From assembly GCF_900112605.1 (NCBI RefSeq), contig NZ_FOMJ01000007.1, forward strand, positions 1 to 64,000: a stretch of DNA of 64,000 nt. The letters run 5' to 3'. This document shows, piece after piece, positions 1-8,202 of this stretch. The notes beneath the pieces were generated by a model that searched no databases, was not told the origin of the DNA, and worked only from the letters and a program-made list of their open reading frames with translations. The DNA is from Thiohalospira halophila DSM 15071 (lineage in GTDB: Bacteria > Pseudomonadota > Gammaproteobacteria > Thiohalospirales > Thiohalospiraceae). The translations under genes and the position numbers were made by a program. How positions within the stretch are numbered: the stretch's first letter is position 1; every line of letters begins with the position of its first letter.

Positions 1-594
1 CTCCTTGTAGTTGCCGAAGGAGGTGCCGCAGTGCACCAGCGGGAAGAAGTGGCCGGCCTGGTGGCCGTGCTGCTGGCCGGAGACGTAGGCCTGGTGGAAG
101 TTGCGCAGGAACACCGCCGACAGCGACTCGACGTTGCCGATGCCCGAGCCGTGGTAGTTCCAGGCGGTGCAGGAGGTCTGGTCGGTCTCGTCCAGGTAGT
201 CCTTGCCCGGCTCGAAGCCGAACTGGTTCATGAACCACATCAGCGAGGCCGGGTAGCCCGGGATGTTGCCGCACTGGCCGCAGGACTTGTGGTGCCACAG
301 CTTCTTGGTCGGCACCCGCTTGGTCCAGCCGAACAGCGTCTCCACCTCCACCGGCTCCATGTCGTCGGTGATGCGATGGACGATGATCTCGCCGTCCTTC
401 TCCAGCTCCCACATGTGCTCGCGGATGTCGTCCATCCGGTCACCCAGGTCCACCGTCCGGCGGTCCACCTGACGGCGCACCCATTCGGTCGCCGCCTCGG
501 CCTCGTTGGCGTTGAGATTGGTGTCCTGAAAGAAGGAACCGTGACCGGCCACGCCCTCGGCGCCGGTGGTGTTGTGCTCGGTCTCGTCAGCCAT
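1..594 (-). CDS. HdrB-like heterodisulfide reductase subunit B (N-terminal 198 residues; runs off the left edge)
   Basis: The C-terminus lies outside the window. The visible 198 residues have a short charged N-terminus, then a Cys motif CGQCGNIPGYP and, about 40 residues on, SCTAWNYHGSGIGN followed by a helix and HCGTSFGNYKE. The spacing recalls one CCG repeat of HdrB, the Fe-S subunit that handles disulfide or persulfide chemistry in methanogens and in the sulfur oxidisers' Hdr-like or Apr-Qmo-Hdr complexes. The canonical CC pair appears as SC-TAW here, so it is a variant CCG site. The start at 594 is preferred over an in-frame ATG at 609 because GGAGG sits 8 nt upstream of it. The subfamily (sHdr versus Qmo-associated) cannot be settled from half a protein. 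Confidence 0.6.
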   Translation of the reverse strand, partial: MADETEHNTTGAEGVAGHGSFFQDTNLNANEAEAATEWVRRQVDRRTVDLGDRMDDIREHMWELEKDGEIIVHRITDDMEPVEVETLFGWTKRVPTKKLWHHKSCGQCGNIPGYPASLMWFMNQFGFEPGKDYLDETDQTSCTAWNYHGSGIGNVESLSAVFLRNFHQAYVSGQQHGHQAGHFFPLVHCGTSFGNYKE

Positions 595-778
595 GCCTGT
601 GTCCTCCATGGGCCTTGTCGGGGCCTCGTCGAGGCCGCCGGTAAACCCGCACCCTTTGCGCGGGCAAAACCTGAGTGTTTGACTCAACTTTAGGGGCGAG
701 GCCGGTCACTGTCAAGACACCCGCCGGGCCGCCGCCTGCGCTACAATCCGCGCCCACAGGCACCAGAGGAGTCGAACC

Positions 779-1222
779 ATGCAGCAGCACCTGGACCATC
801 TCGCCCAGCAGGCCCGCGCCGACCGGGTTGCGGTCACCCCCGATCTCGACGCCGCCCTCGCGGCCCTGGACGAGGCCATCGAGGCCATCGCCCCCGAGCT
901 GGAGGTGGAGGCCTACGGGCCCGGCGTGGGCGTGGAGGGAGAGCAGGACGTCTACCGGCTGGTTATCCGCAACCACGAGTGGAATGCCGGTGATTACCGC
1001 TGGGGCCTGAAGGTCTGCGACGCCCTTCCCAACGCCGGCTGGCGCGTGGCCTGGCCCATCCAGGGGGTGGCCCGGCTGCGCAAGGGCGAGGTGGTCCGCG
1101 GCCTGCCGGCCATGCTGGGGGAGTGGCGCCGGGCCGTGGCCAAGGCCGGCCTGGCGGAGAGCGATGCCGGTCGCCGGGTCTCGGAACTGGCGGCGGCGCT
1201 GGGTGCCCCCGCCGACGCCTGA
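779..1222 (+). CDS. Conserved hypothetical protein, 147 aa
   Basis: A soluble, acidic alpha/beta-looking protein of 147 residues with no signal peptide or membrane segment. The middle has a Trp-rich patch (HEWNAGDYRWGLKVCD and GWRVAWPIQG). GAGGAG lies about 7 nt upstream of the ATG and a TACAAT box at 742-747 could be its -10 element. It points away from the HdrB-like gene, so the two are divergent and may share a control region. I do not recognise the family. Confidence 0.7.
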   Translation: MQQHLDHLAQQARADRVAVTPDLDAALAALDEAIEAIAPELEVEAYGPGVGVEGEQDVYRLVIRNHEWNAGDYRWGLKVCDALPNAGWRVAWPIQGVARLRKGEVVRGLPAMLGEWRRAVAKAGLAESDAGRRVSELAAALGAPADA

Positions 1223-1253
1223 GGCGTTTCAGCCAGGTGGCCGTTGTCAGACG

Positions 1254-1694
1254 TCAGACGTCGGCGGCGTCCGCCACCCGGCGCAGGCCCAGGCGCAGGC
1301 AGTAGCGCAGCCAGTCCTCCAGGAAGCGGTTCACCTGGCCCTTCTCGTCGGGCAGACGCATGGCGGGATTGGGATAGGCGTAACGCGGCTGGAAGCGATT
1401 CCCGCCCTGATAGTCGATGACCTCGGCCACCCGGGCGTCGTGGTAGGCGCGCACCTTGAGGCTGACGTCGGGGAGGCAGGCGGCCTCCCCGCCCAGGCAG
1501 TGGTCCAGGCGGATAGTGGAGGTGTAGCGGGCCCGCTCCAGCAGCTCCACGCGCAGCTGCCCTGCCCCCTCCCCGGCCACGGCCACCGCGCCAGCCCGGT
1601 CCGGCATGGCACCGAGTACGCGCAGCAGCATGCGGTAGTTCGCCGCGTAGACGCGCATGCTTCCGGGGGTGTCATTGCCGGTGTCCACGGCCAT
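1254..1694 (-). CDS. DUF1249 family protein (YqiB-like)
   Basis: Encodes 146 aa. The family signature is clear: an N-terminal YAANYRMLLRVL segment, then RYTSTI, VRAYHDARVAEVIDYQ and the C-terminal YPNPAMRLPDEKGQVNRFLEDWL block shared with E. coli YqiB. The biochemical role of the family is unknown; it is widespread in gammaproteobacteria. The start at 1694 was chosen because GTGAGGA lies about 9 nt upstream; in-frame ATGs at 1724 and 1742 would add a Pro/Thr-rich stretch unlike the family. It converges with the upstream hypothetical gene and diverges from the Kdo-transferase-like gene. Confidence 0.85.
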   Translation of the reverse strand: MAVDTGNDTPGSMRVYAANYRMLLRVLGAMPDRAGAVAVAGEGAGQLRVELLERARYTSTIRLDHCLGGEAACLPDVSLKVRAYHDARVAEVIDYQGGNRFQPRYAYPNPAMRLPDEKGQVNRFLEDWLRYCLRLGLRRVADAADV

Positions 1695-1808
1695 GGGGGC
1701 AGTCCTCACTGGGTTCGGACCCATGGTATCAGGCTCCACCACCCTGTGCGCCCTTGCCGACGCCCGCTACGTGGGGATAATGGCCCCTTTGACCAGCGCG
1801 AGGTTCCC

Positions 1809-2813
1809 ATGGATCAGGCCCCCACTGTGCTCCTGGCCCCCGATGAGGCGGTCCGCCACGCCGACGCCTTTCTGGACCGGCTGGAGGCGGAGACCGGCCC
1901 CCTGGTCCTGGCGACCCCGGGCGGCCAGGGCAGCGACCGGCACCCGGCGCGCAAACTGCCCTGGCTGGGCAAGCGGCGCTGGCTGGCGCGACTGGCGCCG
2001 CGACGGCTCCTTCGGCTGGGCGCCGCGCCCACCGTACCGGCCCCGGAGGGAACCCCGGCGGTCTGGATCAACGCCCCCGTCGACGCCGATCCCGCCCTGG
2101 CGGACCGGCTCCTCTACGCCGACCCGACCGAGGGGACGCCGTCGAGGGAAGTCACCGGCGATCCCGTCCTCTGCCTGGAGGAGCCGGCCACCGGCGGGGA
2201 CACCGACCTGTGCGAGCGCTTCCGGGAGCTGCGGGAGGCCGGCCGCTGGATCTGCTACTTCGCGGGCACGGTGGAGGGGGAGGAGAGCCGGGCCTACGGC
2301 GCCTTCTTCGACCTACTGCGCCAGCGCATGGGCTTCATGATTCTGGCGCCCCGGGATCCCGAGCGCTACGAGCCCGTCTACCGCGACGCCATCAAGTACA
2401 ACCTGCCCACCAACCGCCACAACCGGCTCTCCACCAGCTGGATCCCCAAGAAGAGCCGCGTCTACTACGTGGAGGATCCCGAGACCCTGGCCGGGATCTA
2501 TCCCTGCGCCGACCTGGTGGTGCCGGGCGGGACGCTGGTGGGGGATGGGCGCACACCGGACCTGGCGACCCCCCTGGCCCGGGGCTGTGCCGTGGCCGTG
2601 GGGCCGGCGGGGCGGGCACATCCGGTGGTGGCCTCGGCGGTGGCGGCCGGGGCGGTGGCCGCGGCCGGTGACGAGGAGCTGGAGGAGACCCTGGCCGCCC
2701 TGCTCACCGACCCGGAGCGCCGCGAGGCGCTGGCCACGGCCGGCCAGGCCTGGCTGCGGCACCACTCCGGGGCCCTGGAGCGGGTCCTGCGGGCCGTAAA
2801 GGAGGCCGGTTAG
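1809..2813 (+). CDS. Kdo-transferase-like (GT30-related) glycosyltransferase, short form
   Basis: 334 aa. The C-terminal half resembles WaaA/KdtA, which adds Kdo to lipid A: WICYFAGTVEGEE (compare the family's AGSTHEGEE), then ILAPRDPERYEPV, VYYVEDPETLAGIYPCADLVVPGGTLV, and a late DPERREAL helix. Canonical WaaA is about 420 aa; here the acceptor-binding N-terminal domain is reduced to about 120 residues, and the usual NPLEPA motif is replaced by TPDLATPL. It may be a paralogue with another acceptor rather than the essential housekeeping enzyme. GAGG is 5 nt before the ATG. A far upstream in-frame start is unlikely because that stretch lies antisense to the DUF1249 gene. Confidence 0.65.
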   Translation: MDQAPTVLLAPDEAVRHADAFLDRLEAETGPLVLATPGGQGSDRHPARKLPWLGKRRWLARLAPRRLLRLGAAPTVPAPEGTPAVWINAPVDADPALADRLLYADPTEGTPSREVTGDPVLCLEEPATGGDTDLCERFRELREAGRWICYFAGTVEGEESRAYGAFFDLLRQRMGFMILAPRDPERYEPVYRDAIKYNLPTNRHNRLSTSWIPKKSRVYYVEDPETLAGIYPCADLVVPGGTLVGDGRTPDLATPLARGCAVAVGPAGRAHPVVASAVAAGAVAAAGDEELEETLAALLTDPERREALATAGQAWLRHHSGALERVLRAVKEAG

Positions 2814-2849
2814 GGACGCACGGCAGGAAAAGGCAGGAAGCGGAGCGGC

Positions 2850-3470
2850 TCAGCGCTCCAGAATGGTGGCCATGGCCTCGCGCATGCCGTTGGCCACGGT
2901 CCATTCCGCCTCCCGCGACTCCACGGCCCGGCGCCACGCCTCCACCCGGCGAAGATAGGCCCAGGGCTCCTCACCGGCCCCGATATCCCCTACGTTCAGC
3001 GCCACGAAGCGGTATCCGCCGAAGTGCGGGCCCAGCTCCTCCGGCTCGCCGGCGGTGAGGTCGGTGGCCAGTACGATGATCCGGTTCCGGCAACGGGTCT
3101 CCTCGAGAAGGGTCCGGGCCCGGCGAATCGCCGCCACGCCCTCCACCGGCTCGGCCGAGGGCTCGGCCTCGAGGAGGCCATCCACCTGGCGCAGCAGGGC
3201 GCGCCGCTCCACGACCGCCACGCTGGGACGCCCGTCCAGATTCACCCCCAGGCGGTGTTCATTCCCCGTCCGGGCACCATCGATCCGTTCCACTGCGAAG
3301 GTATCCCCGGCCTCCAGGCCAAGAATCAGCCGCCGAGTGAGGCGTCTCAGGGCGGCGGTCTCCACCCCTTCGGCATCCAGAACGAGATAGACCCCCCGCG
3401 AGTCAGGAGCGGTATCCAGGCAGCCGGTGGTCACCACCACCGCGAGCAGCAATACCGCGACTGTCCTCAC
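2850..3470 (-). CDS. VWA-like lipoprotein
   Basis: 206 aa starting at GTG. The N-terminus is a lipoprotein signal (hydrophobic LLLAVVV followed by TTGC), so the mature protein should be lipid-anchored at Cys17. The body looks like a von Willebrand factor A fold: a first strand VYLVLDAEG in the MIDAS region and a later strand RIIVLATDLTAGE, although the classic DxSxS is degenerate. The start overlaps the stop of the upstream membrane-protein gene (GTGA), so it is the third gene of a coupled three-gene operon headed by an S24 autoprotease. Function unknown. Confidence 0.7.
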   Translation of the reverse strand: MRTVAVLLLAVVVTTGCLDTAPDSRGVYLVLDAEGVETAALRRLTRRLILGLEAGDTFAVERIDGARTGNEHRLGVNLDGRPSVAVVERRALLRQVDGLLEAEPSAEPVEGVAAIRRARTLLEETRCRNRIIVLATDLTAGEPEELGPHFGGYRFVALNVGDIGAGEEPWAYLRRVEAWRRAVESREAEWTVANGMREAMATILER

Positions 3471-4900
3471 GCGGTGGCACTCCCCTCGATCTGTTCACCG
3501 GACGGAGGAGCGGGGCGACGACGGTTCAGGCGCCCCTGGATCCACAGGGGCAGGAAGATCACGGCGTCGTAGAGGCGGGTCAGGACCCGCGCCAGGGCAA
3601 CCAGGGCGTTCCCCAGCCAGCGCAGGGCCAGGGCCAGCAGGGTCAGCAGCGCCTCGGCGAGGAGACCGGCGACTACCCGGGTGGCCTGAACGAACCCCTC
3701 CAGTGGGAGCAGGGCCACGGCCAGGGCCAGCGGGAAGATGAGCCCCAGGAGCATGTGGATCACGGTCGCTGCCACTCCCGGGCGGGAAGGCTGCAGCCCA
3801 CCCGCTTCGGCGGCCAGGGAGGCCACCTCGGCCTCCACCGCCTGGTGGAGATAGCCGAGGACCGCGCCCAGCAGGGCGGTAGCCACTACCAGCACCACGC
3901 CGACCACGAGCAAGCTCCTGCGGCCGCCGCCCTCCAGAGAGTCCAGCTGCGGTAACAACCGGGTGAACCGGGCCGACTCCAGGATCAGGGCGCCACCCAG
4001 GATGGCCATGCCCACCAGGGCCGCTGCGGCGACCGAGGCCGCGGACCACGGCCCCAGCTGATTCCCCGCCCCCACGACCTCCTGCAGGGGGAAGGTGGCC
4101 ACGGCCATGTGTGCCGCCGCGATGAGCACGAGGACCGCCACGGCCCCGCCATTGATGAAGAACCGGACCAGCGCCGACAGATTGAGCTGGCGGTCCATGC
4201 CGTCGCCGGCCTCCAGGAGGCCCTGATAGGAGTGCCACAGGCCGTCGATGTGCCGCCCCCGTTCCTCCAGCGTCCGGATGCGCCCGCGCACCGCATCCAG
4301 GCTGGCCTGTACCCGGCGCCAAAGCGGCAGCAGTGCCCGCAGCCGGCGCTGGCGCCGACGGAACTCCCGGCGGTGCCGGCGCAGGGCGCGATCCTCCGAA
4401 CGCTCCAGCGACTGTCGAATCCGGGCGAGCATGTCGGCAGTCGTACCGTCGCCGCGGTCGGAGACGGCGGCGACGGCCTCGGTGGCCTCCCCCCAGGCCG
4501 CCGGCAGGGGCGGCGGGGTGCTGCTGGCCTCGTATTCGCGCTCCTGTTCGGCGATGGCGTCGTTGAGTCGCCGCTGGAGCTCGGGGAAATGGCCGAACTC
4601 CCGCTCCACCAGCGCCTCCATGCCGTTGAGCGACCGCGCCAGCCGCTCCTCGGTGCGATCCACCGCCAGGGCCCGGCGGACGCGCGTATTGCGCTCCGCC
4701 AGCCCGCGCCGGGCAGCGTCCACCGCGGCGGCCAGGTGGCGCAACAGCCCCCGGAGCTGGCGGGCGACACTGAGCAGGAGCCGATGGGCCATCCGGCGGG
4801 CCAGGAAGAGCAGAACCAGCCCTGCCACCACCCCGACCAGAATGGCGCTGACGGGATAGTCGTGGATCCAGCCCAGGGTCAGGTAGGCGAGATCGCTCAC
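3467..4900 (-). CDS. Coiled-coil multi-pass membrane protein, unknown function
   Basis: 477 aa. One membrane helix lies near residues 18-36, followed by a long Arg/Glu-rich helical region (about 40-240) likely to form coiled coils in the cytoplasm or periplasm, then four or five membrane helices between about 245 and 460 and an Arg/Pro-rich tail. No catalytic motif is visible. The architecture is reminiscent of large membrane scaffolds or channel-like proteins but I could not assign a family. Its start overlaps the stop of the S24 peptidase gene (4 nt) and its stop overlaps the start of the VWA-like lipoprotein gene, implying translational coupling and joint function. Confidence 0.7.
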   Translation of the reverse strand: MSDLAYLTLGWIHDYPVSAILVGVVAGLVLLFLARRMAHRLLLSVARQLRGLLRHLAAAVDAARRGLAERNTRVRRALAVDRTEERLARSLNGMEALVEREFGHFPELQRRLNDAIAEQEREYEASSTPPPLPAAWGEATEAVAAVSDRGDGTTADMLARIRQSLERSEDRALRRHRREFRRRQRRLRALLPLWRRVQASLDAVRGRIRTLEERGRHIDGLWHSYQGLLEAGDGMDRQLNLSALVRFFINGGAVAVLVLIAAAHMAVATFPLQEVVGAGNQLGPWSAASVAAAALVGMAILGGALILESARFTRLLPQLDSLEGGGRRSLLVVGVVLVVATALLGAVLGYLHQAVEAEVASLAAEAGGLQPSRPGVAATVIHMLLGLIFPLALAVALLPLEGFVQATRVVAGLLAEALLTLLALALRWLGNALVALARVLTRLYDAVIFLPLWIQGRLNRRRPAPPSGEQIEGSATA

Positions 4901-5373
4901 GCGCCCTCCGCCTCCGGAAGGCGGAGTACCCCCGTGACGATACCCAGGATCTCCACCTCCGCGTGGGCCAGGTGGATAGGCGCCATATCCGGATTGGCCG
5001 GCTGCAGGCGGATCCCGTCCGGCTCCACGTAGAAGCGCTTGAGGGTCACCCGTTCGCCGTTGATCATGGCCACCACGGACTGACCGTTCTCCGCCGTCTC
5101 GCGCTTGTCCACCACGATGATGTCGCCATCCTGGATGCCGTCATCGATCATGGAGTGGCCCCGCACCCGCAGCGCGTAGCTGTTCTTGCGCACCATGTTG
5201 GACGGGACCTGGACGGTCTCCTCGTCCACCACCGCATCCAGCGGTTCGCCGGCCGTGATCCGCCCGAGCAGCGGGATCGTTGCCATCGCGGCCGGCTCGA
5301 CTTCCCTGTCATCGGCGCCCGGAACCCACAACGGCCGCTGCCGTCGGGACAGTAAGAGGCTTACATCCGCCAT
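4897..5373 (-). CDS. LexA/UmuD-like S24 autoprotease lacking the DNA-binding domain
   Basis: 158 aa. It contains the complete LexA/UmuD cleavage-and-catalysis unit: scissile Ala41-Gly42 in RITAGEPLDA, nucleophile Ser74 in GHSMIDDGIQDGDIIVV and general base Lys112 in VTLKRF, with spacing close to E. coli LexA (A84-G85, S119, K156). The winged-helix domain is absent: only about 36 residues precede the cleavage region and no HTH ORF lies upstream before the divergent SCO gene. UmuD has a similar layout, but no umuC or other polymerase gene is adjacent. The start at 5373 has GGGAG 8 nt upstream. RecA-stimulated self-cleavage controlling two downstream membrane genes is an inference. Confidence 0.85.
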   Translation of the reverse strand: MADVSLLLSRRQRPLWVPGADDREVEPAAMATIPLLGRITAGEPLDAVVDEETVQVPSNMVRKNSYALRVRGHSMIDDGIQDGDIIVVDKRETAENGQSVVAMINGERVTLKRFYVEPDGIRLQPANPDMAPIHLAHAEVEILGIVTGVLRLPEAEGA

Positions 5374-5426
5374 GCCGATGCTCCCGAAAAATGGAGGGGT
5401 CTGCGTGGAAACGGTACGCGGCGGCG

Positions 5427-5435
5427 TGGTATAGA
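5427..5435 (+). promoter_or_regulatory. Extended -10 promoter element for the SCO gene
   Basis: TGG followed by TATAGA matches an extended -10 (TGnTATAAT) 25 nt before the SCO start codon. No good -35 is visible, which is normal for extended -10 promoters. The 86-nt gap also has to hold the divergent promoter of the S24 peptidase operon. Confidence 0.35.
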
Positions 5436-5459
5436 TCAATGTTCAACAAGGGAGAACCC

Positions 5460-6092
5460 ATGCGACGCAACTGGCTCACCCCCGCCCTGGTCCTCGGCCT
5501 CGCCGCCCTGGCCGGCGCCTGGCTCACCACCCAGCTCACCCCCGGAGCGGACGCGCCGGAACACGGCGGGGCCGGCGAACTGGCCGCCGACGCGCTGCCC
5601 CGAACGGTGGAGCCCTTCGAACTCACCTTCGCCGACGGGTCGCCGTTCACCGAGGCCGCGCTGGAAGGGGGCTGGCAGCTGGTCTTCTTCGGCTATACCC
5701 ACTGCCCCGACGTCTGCCCCACCACCCTGCACAACCTCCAGCGGACCGTCGGGCTGCTAGAGGAGCGCGGGGCCACGCTGCCCGAGGTGGTCTTCGTCTC
5801 GGTGGACCCGGCGCGGGACGACCGCGAACAGCTGGGGCAGTACGTGCGCTTCTTCCGGGACGACTTCCGCGCCGCCACCGGCGCGCGGGAGGCCATCGAC
5901 AATCTCACCGACCAGTTCGGCGCGGTCTACCGCATCAACCGGGAGGAGGGGGAGGACTACACCGTGGACCACAGCGCCGCCATTGCCGCCGTGGGGCCCG
6001 AGGGCCGGATCCGCGCCCTGCTCAACCCGCCGCACCGACCGACGGAGATGGCGACCCGGCTGGAGCGCCTGATGAGCGGGAATGAATCGTGA
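5460..6092 (+). CDS. SCO1/SenC/PrrC family copper chaperone
   Basis: 210 aa. An N-terminal membrane anchor (about residues 6-25) is followed by a thioredoxin fold with the copper-binding CPDVC motif in FGYTHCPDVCPTT and the conserved distal His in VDHSAAIAAV. SCO proteins deliver copper to the CuA site of cytochrome c oxidase or act as periplasmic thiol reductases. The start is placed at 5460 because GGGAGAA lies just upstream. It overlaps psd by 4 nt (GTGA). No oxidase genes are nearby, so the target oxidase must be encoded elsewhere. Confidence 0.92.
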   Translation: MRRNWLTPALVLGLAALAGAWLTTQLTPGADAPEHGGAGELAADALPRTVEPFELTFADGSPFTEAALEGGWQLVFFGYTHCPDVCPTTLHNLQRTVGLLEERGATLPEVVFVSVDPARDDREQLGQYVRFFRDDFRAATGAREAIDNLTDQFGAVYRINREEGEDYTVDHSAAIAAVGPEGRIRALLNPPHRPTEMATRLERLMSGNES

Positions 6093-6967
6093 GCCTGGGC
6101 GACCGACTGCGCGCCCTGCTCCAGTACCCGCTGCCCCAGCACGCCCTCTCCCGCCTGGCGGGGCCGGTAGTGCGCTGCCGCTGGCGTCCGTTCCGGAGCG
6201 CCCTCATCCGCTGGTTCGTGCGCCGCTATCGGGTGGAGCTGGAGGAGGCGGAACACGCCGACCCCGCCGCCTATCCCCACTTCGATGCCTTCTTCACCCG
6301 CGCCCTGGCCCCGGGGACCCGGCCGGGGCCGGCCGCCGCCGAGGCGCTGGCCGCGCCGGTGGACGGCACCGTCTCCGAGGTGGGCCGCATCGAGGACGGG
6401 CGGATCTACCAGGCCAAGGGGCGACACTACACCGCCGCCGAGCTCCTCGGCGACGAGGCGGAGGCCGCGCGCTACGAGGGCGGCCACTTCATCACCCTCT
6501 ACCTCTCGCCGCGGGACTACCACCGCATCCACGCCCCGGCGGCGGGGCGGCTGGTGAGCAGCCACTACCTGCCGGGTCGCCTGTTCTCGGTGAACCCGGC
6601 CACCACCCGGGCCGTGCCACGCCTCTTCGCCCGCAACGAGCGCCTGGCCACCCGCCTGGAGACGGCGGTCGGCCCCGTGGGCCTGGTGATGGTTGGTGCC
6701 CTCATGGTGGCCGGCATCGAGACCACCTGGGGCGGCTGGATCACCCCGCCCCATCGGCGCCACGCCCGGCGGCGCGACCACGATGGACCGGACTTCCACC
6801 GAGGCGACGAGATGGGCCGCTTCCACATCGGCTCCACCGTGATCCTCCTGCTGCCGCCGCGCGCCAGCACGACCTGGAGCCCGGGATTGACCCCGGGGAC
6901 CCCGGTGCGGCTGGGCCAGCCGCTGGCCAGCCTTGCCACCGGCGTGGACCAGTACCATCCTGAATAG
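6089..6967 (+). CDS. psd: Phosphatidylserine decarboxylase proenzyme
   Basis: 292 aa; converts phosphatidylserine to phosphatidylethanolamine at the inner membrane. The self-processing site is IGST with Ser249, which becomes the pyruvoyl group after cleavage; the family usually has LGST, so the Leu to Ile change is conservative. The catalytic region DYHRIHAP and the APVDGTVSEVG block are present. GTG start overlapping the SCO stop by 4 nt. The length matches bacterial Psd. Confidence 0.95.
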   Translation: MSLGDRLRALLQYPLPQHALSRLAGPVVRCRWRPFRSALIRWFVRRYRVELEEAEHADPAAYPHFDAFFTRALAPGTRPGPAAAEALAAPVDGTVSEVGRIEDGRIYQAKGRHYTAAELLGDEAEAARYEGGHFITLYLSPRDYHRIHAPAAGRLVSSHYLPGRLFSVNPATTRAVPRLFARNERLATRLETAVGPVGLVMVGALMVAGIETTWGGWITPPHRRHARRRDHDGPDFHRGDEMGRFHIGSTVILLLPPRASTTWSPGLTPGTPVRLGQPLASLATGVDQYHPE

Positions 6968-7004
6968 GAAGGGCCGAACCACGCCAAGCACGGGGAGAAG
7001 GGAT

Positions 7005-7184
7005 ATGGCCGACAACGACGAGCAGGAGACCCCCACCATCGCCTGCGATGTCTGCATGGCAGAGGTGCCCGCCTCGGTGGCCCAGACGGCCGAGGGGCCG
7101 GACTACGTCCAGCACTTCTGCGGCCTGGACTGCCTGGAGAAGTGGCAGGAGCAGAGCGAGAAGGAGGAGAAGAAGCCGGGCTGA
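7005..7184 (+). CDS. DUF3330 family small metal-binding-type protein
   Basis: 59 aa. It has the DUF3330 pattern: CDVCMAEVPAS, a Glu/Gly/Pro linker, VQHFCGLDCLEKW and a Lys/Glu-rich tail. Four cysteines plus a His suggest a bound metal such as zinc. Family members occur near metal or mercury resistance and respiratory genes, without a proven role. GGGAG lies a few nt before the ATG. It closes the SCO-psd transcription unit and converges with epmA. Confidence 0.75.
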   Translation: MADNDEQETPTIACDVCMAEVPASVAQTAEGPDYVQHFCGLDCLEKWQEQSEKEEKKPG

Positions 7185-7217
7185 CCGCCCCCTGCCCAGG
7201 GATCATCCAGAGTCATT

Positions 7218-7236
7218 CCGGGCCGCTCAGGCCCGG
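7218..7236. terminator. GC hairpin between convergent DUF3330 and epmA genes
   Basis: A 7-bp perfect stem (CCGGGCC / GGCCCGG) with a 5-nt loop overlaps the epmA stop codon. There is no U-run on either strand, so it may only slow polymerase or stabilise mRNA ends. Confidence 0.3.
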
Positions 7237-8198
7237 TCAACCGGGAAGGCCAGCACCCCCTCGATGGCCACCGCCCCCGTGGCGGCCATGATCAGGCGGT
7301 CCACGCCCATCGCCATCCCGCAGGCATCGGGCAGCCCCGCCTCCAGCGCCGCCAGCAGATGCTCATCCACCGGCAGCGGCTGCTGCCCCGCGAGGCGACG
7401 TCGATCGTTGTCGTCCTCGAAACGCCGCCGCTGCTCCGCCGGATCCGCCAGCTCGTGATAGCCATTGGCCAGCTCCAGGCCGTGGAGGTAGATCTCGAAG
7501 CGCTCCGCCACCGCCGGCTCCTTCGGGTCATCGGCCGGCCGGAGCCGGGCCAGGGCCGCATCATCGGCAGGGAAGTCGGACACCACGACCAGCCCCCTCT
7601 CCGCCAGGGCCGGCTCCACCAGGCATGCCTGAAGGAGGTGGCGCCAGGGGCGCGGATCGCCCTCCCCCTCCAGCCCGGTGACGACCAGACCGGCCGCCCG
7701 GGCCGCCTCCGCCAGCTCACCGGCATCGGCGCGGTGGGGATCCACGCCACAGGCCTGGTGAAAGGCGTCGGCATAGGACAGCCGGGTCACCGCCGGCTCC
7801 GCCCCCAGCCCGGCTGCCGCCAGCGCCACCGCCTCGGCGATGAAGGCCGCCGGGGCGACCCCCGGGGCGTACCACTCCAGCAGGGTGAACTCGGGATTGT
7901 GCCGACGCCCCTGCTCCTCCCGGCGAAAGGCGCGGGCCATCTGGTAGATGGGGCCGGAATCGGCGGCCAGCAGGCGCTTCATGGGGAATTCGGGGGAGGT
8001 TGCCAGCCACAGGGGGCCGGCGTCGCCCGCCACGGAGAAGGGCTCCACGGCGGGATCGGGATTGGCCGCGGCGGAGAGCTGGGGGGTCTCCACCTCCAGG
8101 TAGCCGCGCGCCTCCAGGAAGTCCCGCAGGCGGCGGCGAACGGCGGCGGCGGCGGCCAGGGCCGCCCGGTCGGCGGTGGGCCGCCAGTCCGCCGCCAC
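7227..8198 (-). CDS. epmA: EF-P (R)-beta-lysine ligase (lysyl-tRNA synthetase paralogue)
   Basis: 323 aa. A class II synthetase catalytic core without the anticodon-binding domain, the hallmark of EpmA/PoxA/GenX. Motif 2 reads FRREEQGRRHNPEFTLLEWY and motif 3 contains GMAMGVDRLIM. It activates (R)-beta-lysine and attaches it to Lys34 of EF-P. It starts with GTG 5 nt after the efp stop, so the two are cotranscribed; the beta-lysine-producing mutase epmB lies just on the other side of efp. All three parts of the modification pathway are therefore together. Confidence 0.95.
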   Translation of the reverse strand: MAADWRPTADRAALAAAAAVRRRLRDFLEARGYLEVETPQLSAAANPDPAVEPFSVAGDAGPLWLATSPEFPMKRLLAADSGPIYQMARAFRREEQGRRHNPEFTLLEWYAPGVAPAAFIAEAVALAAAGLGAEPAVTRLSYADAFHQACGVDPHRADAGELAEAARAAGLVVTGLEGEGDPRPWRHLLQACLVEPALAERGLVVVSDFPADDAALARLRPADDPKEPAVAERFEIYLHGLELANGYHELADPAEQRRRFEDDNDRRRLAGQQPLPVDEHLLAALEAGLPDACGMAMGVDRLIMAATGAVAIEGVLAFPVDRA

Positions 8199-8202
8199 CG
8201 GC

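Noticed and set aside
31-693. Long plus-strand reading frame over the HdrB-like gene
   Set aside because: It is antisense to a gene with clear motifs and an RBS on the minus strand; a by-product of GC-rich third positions.
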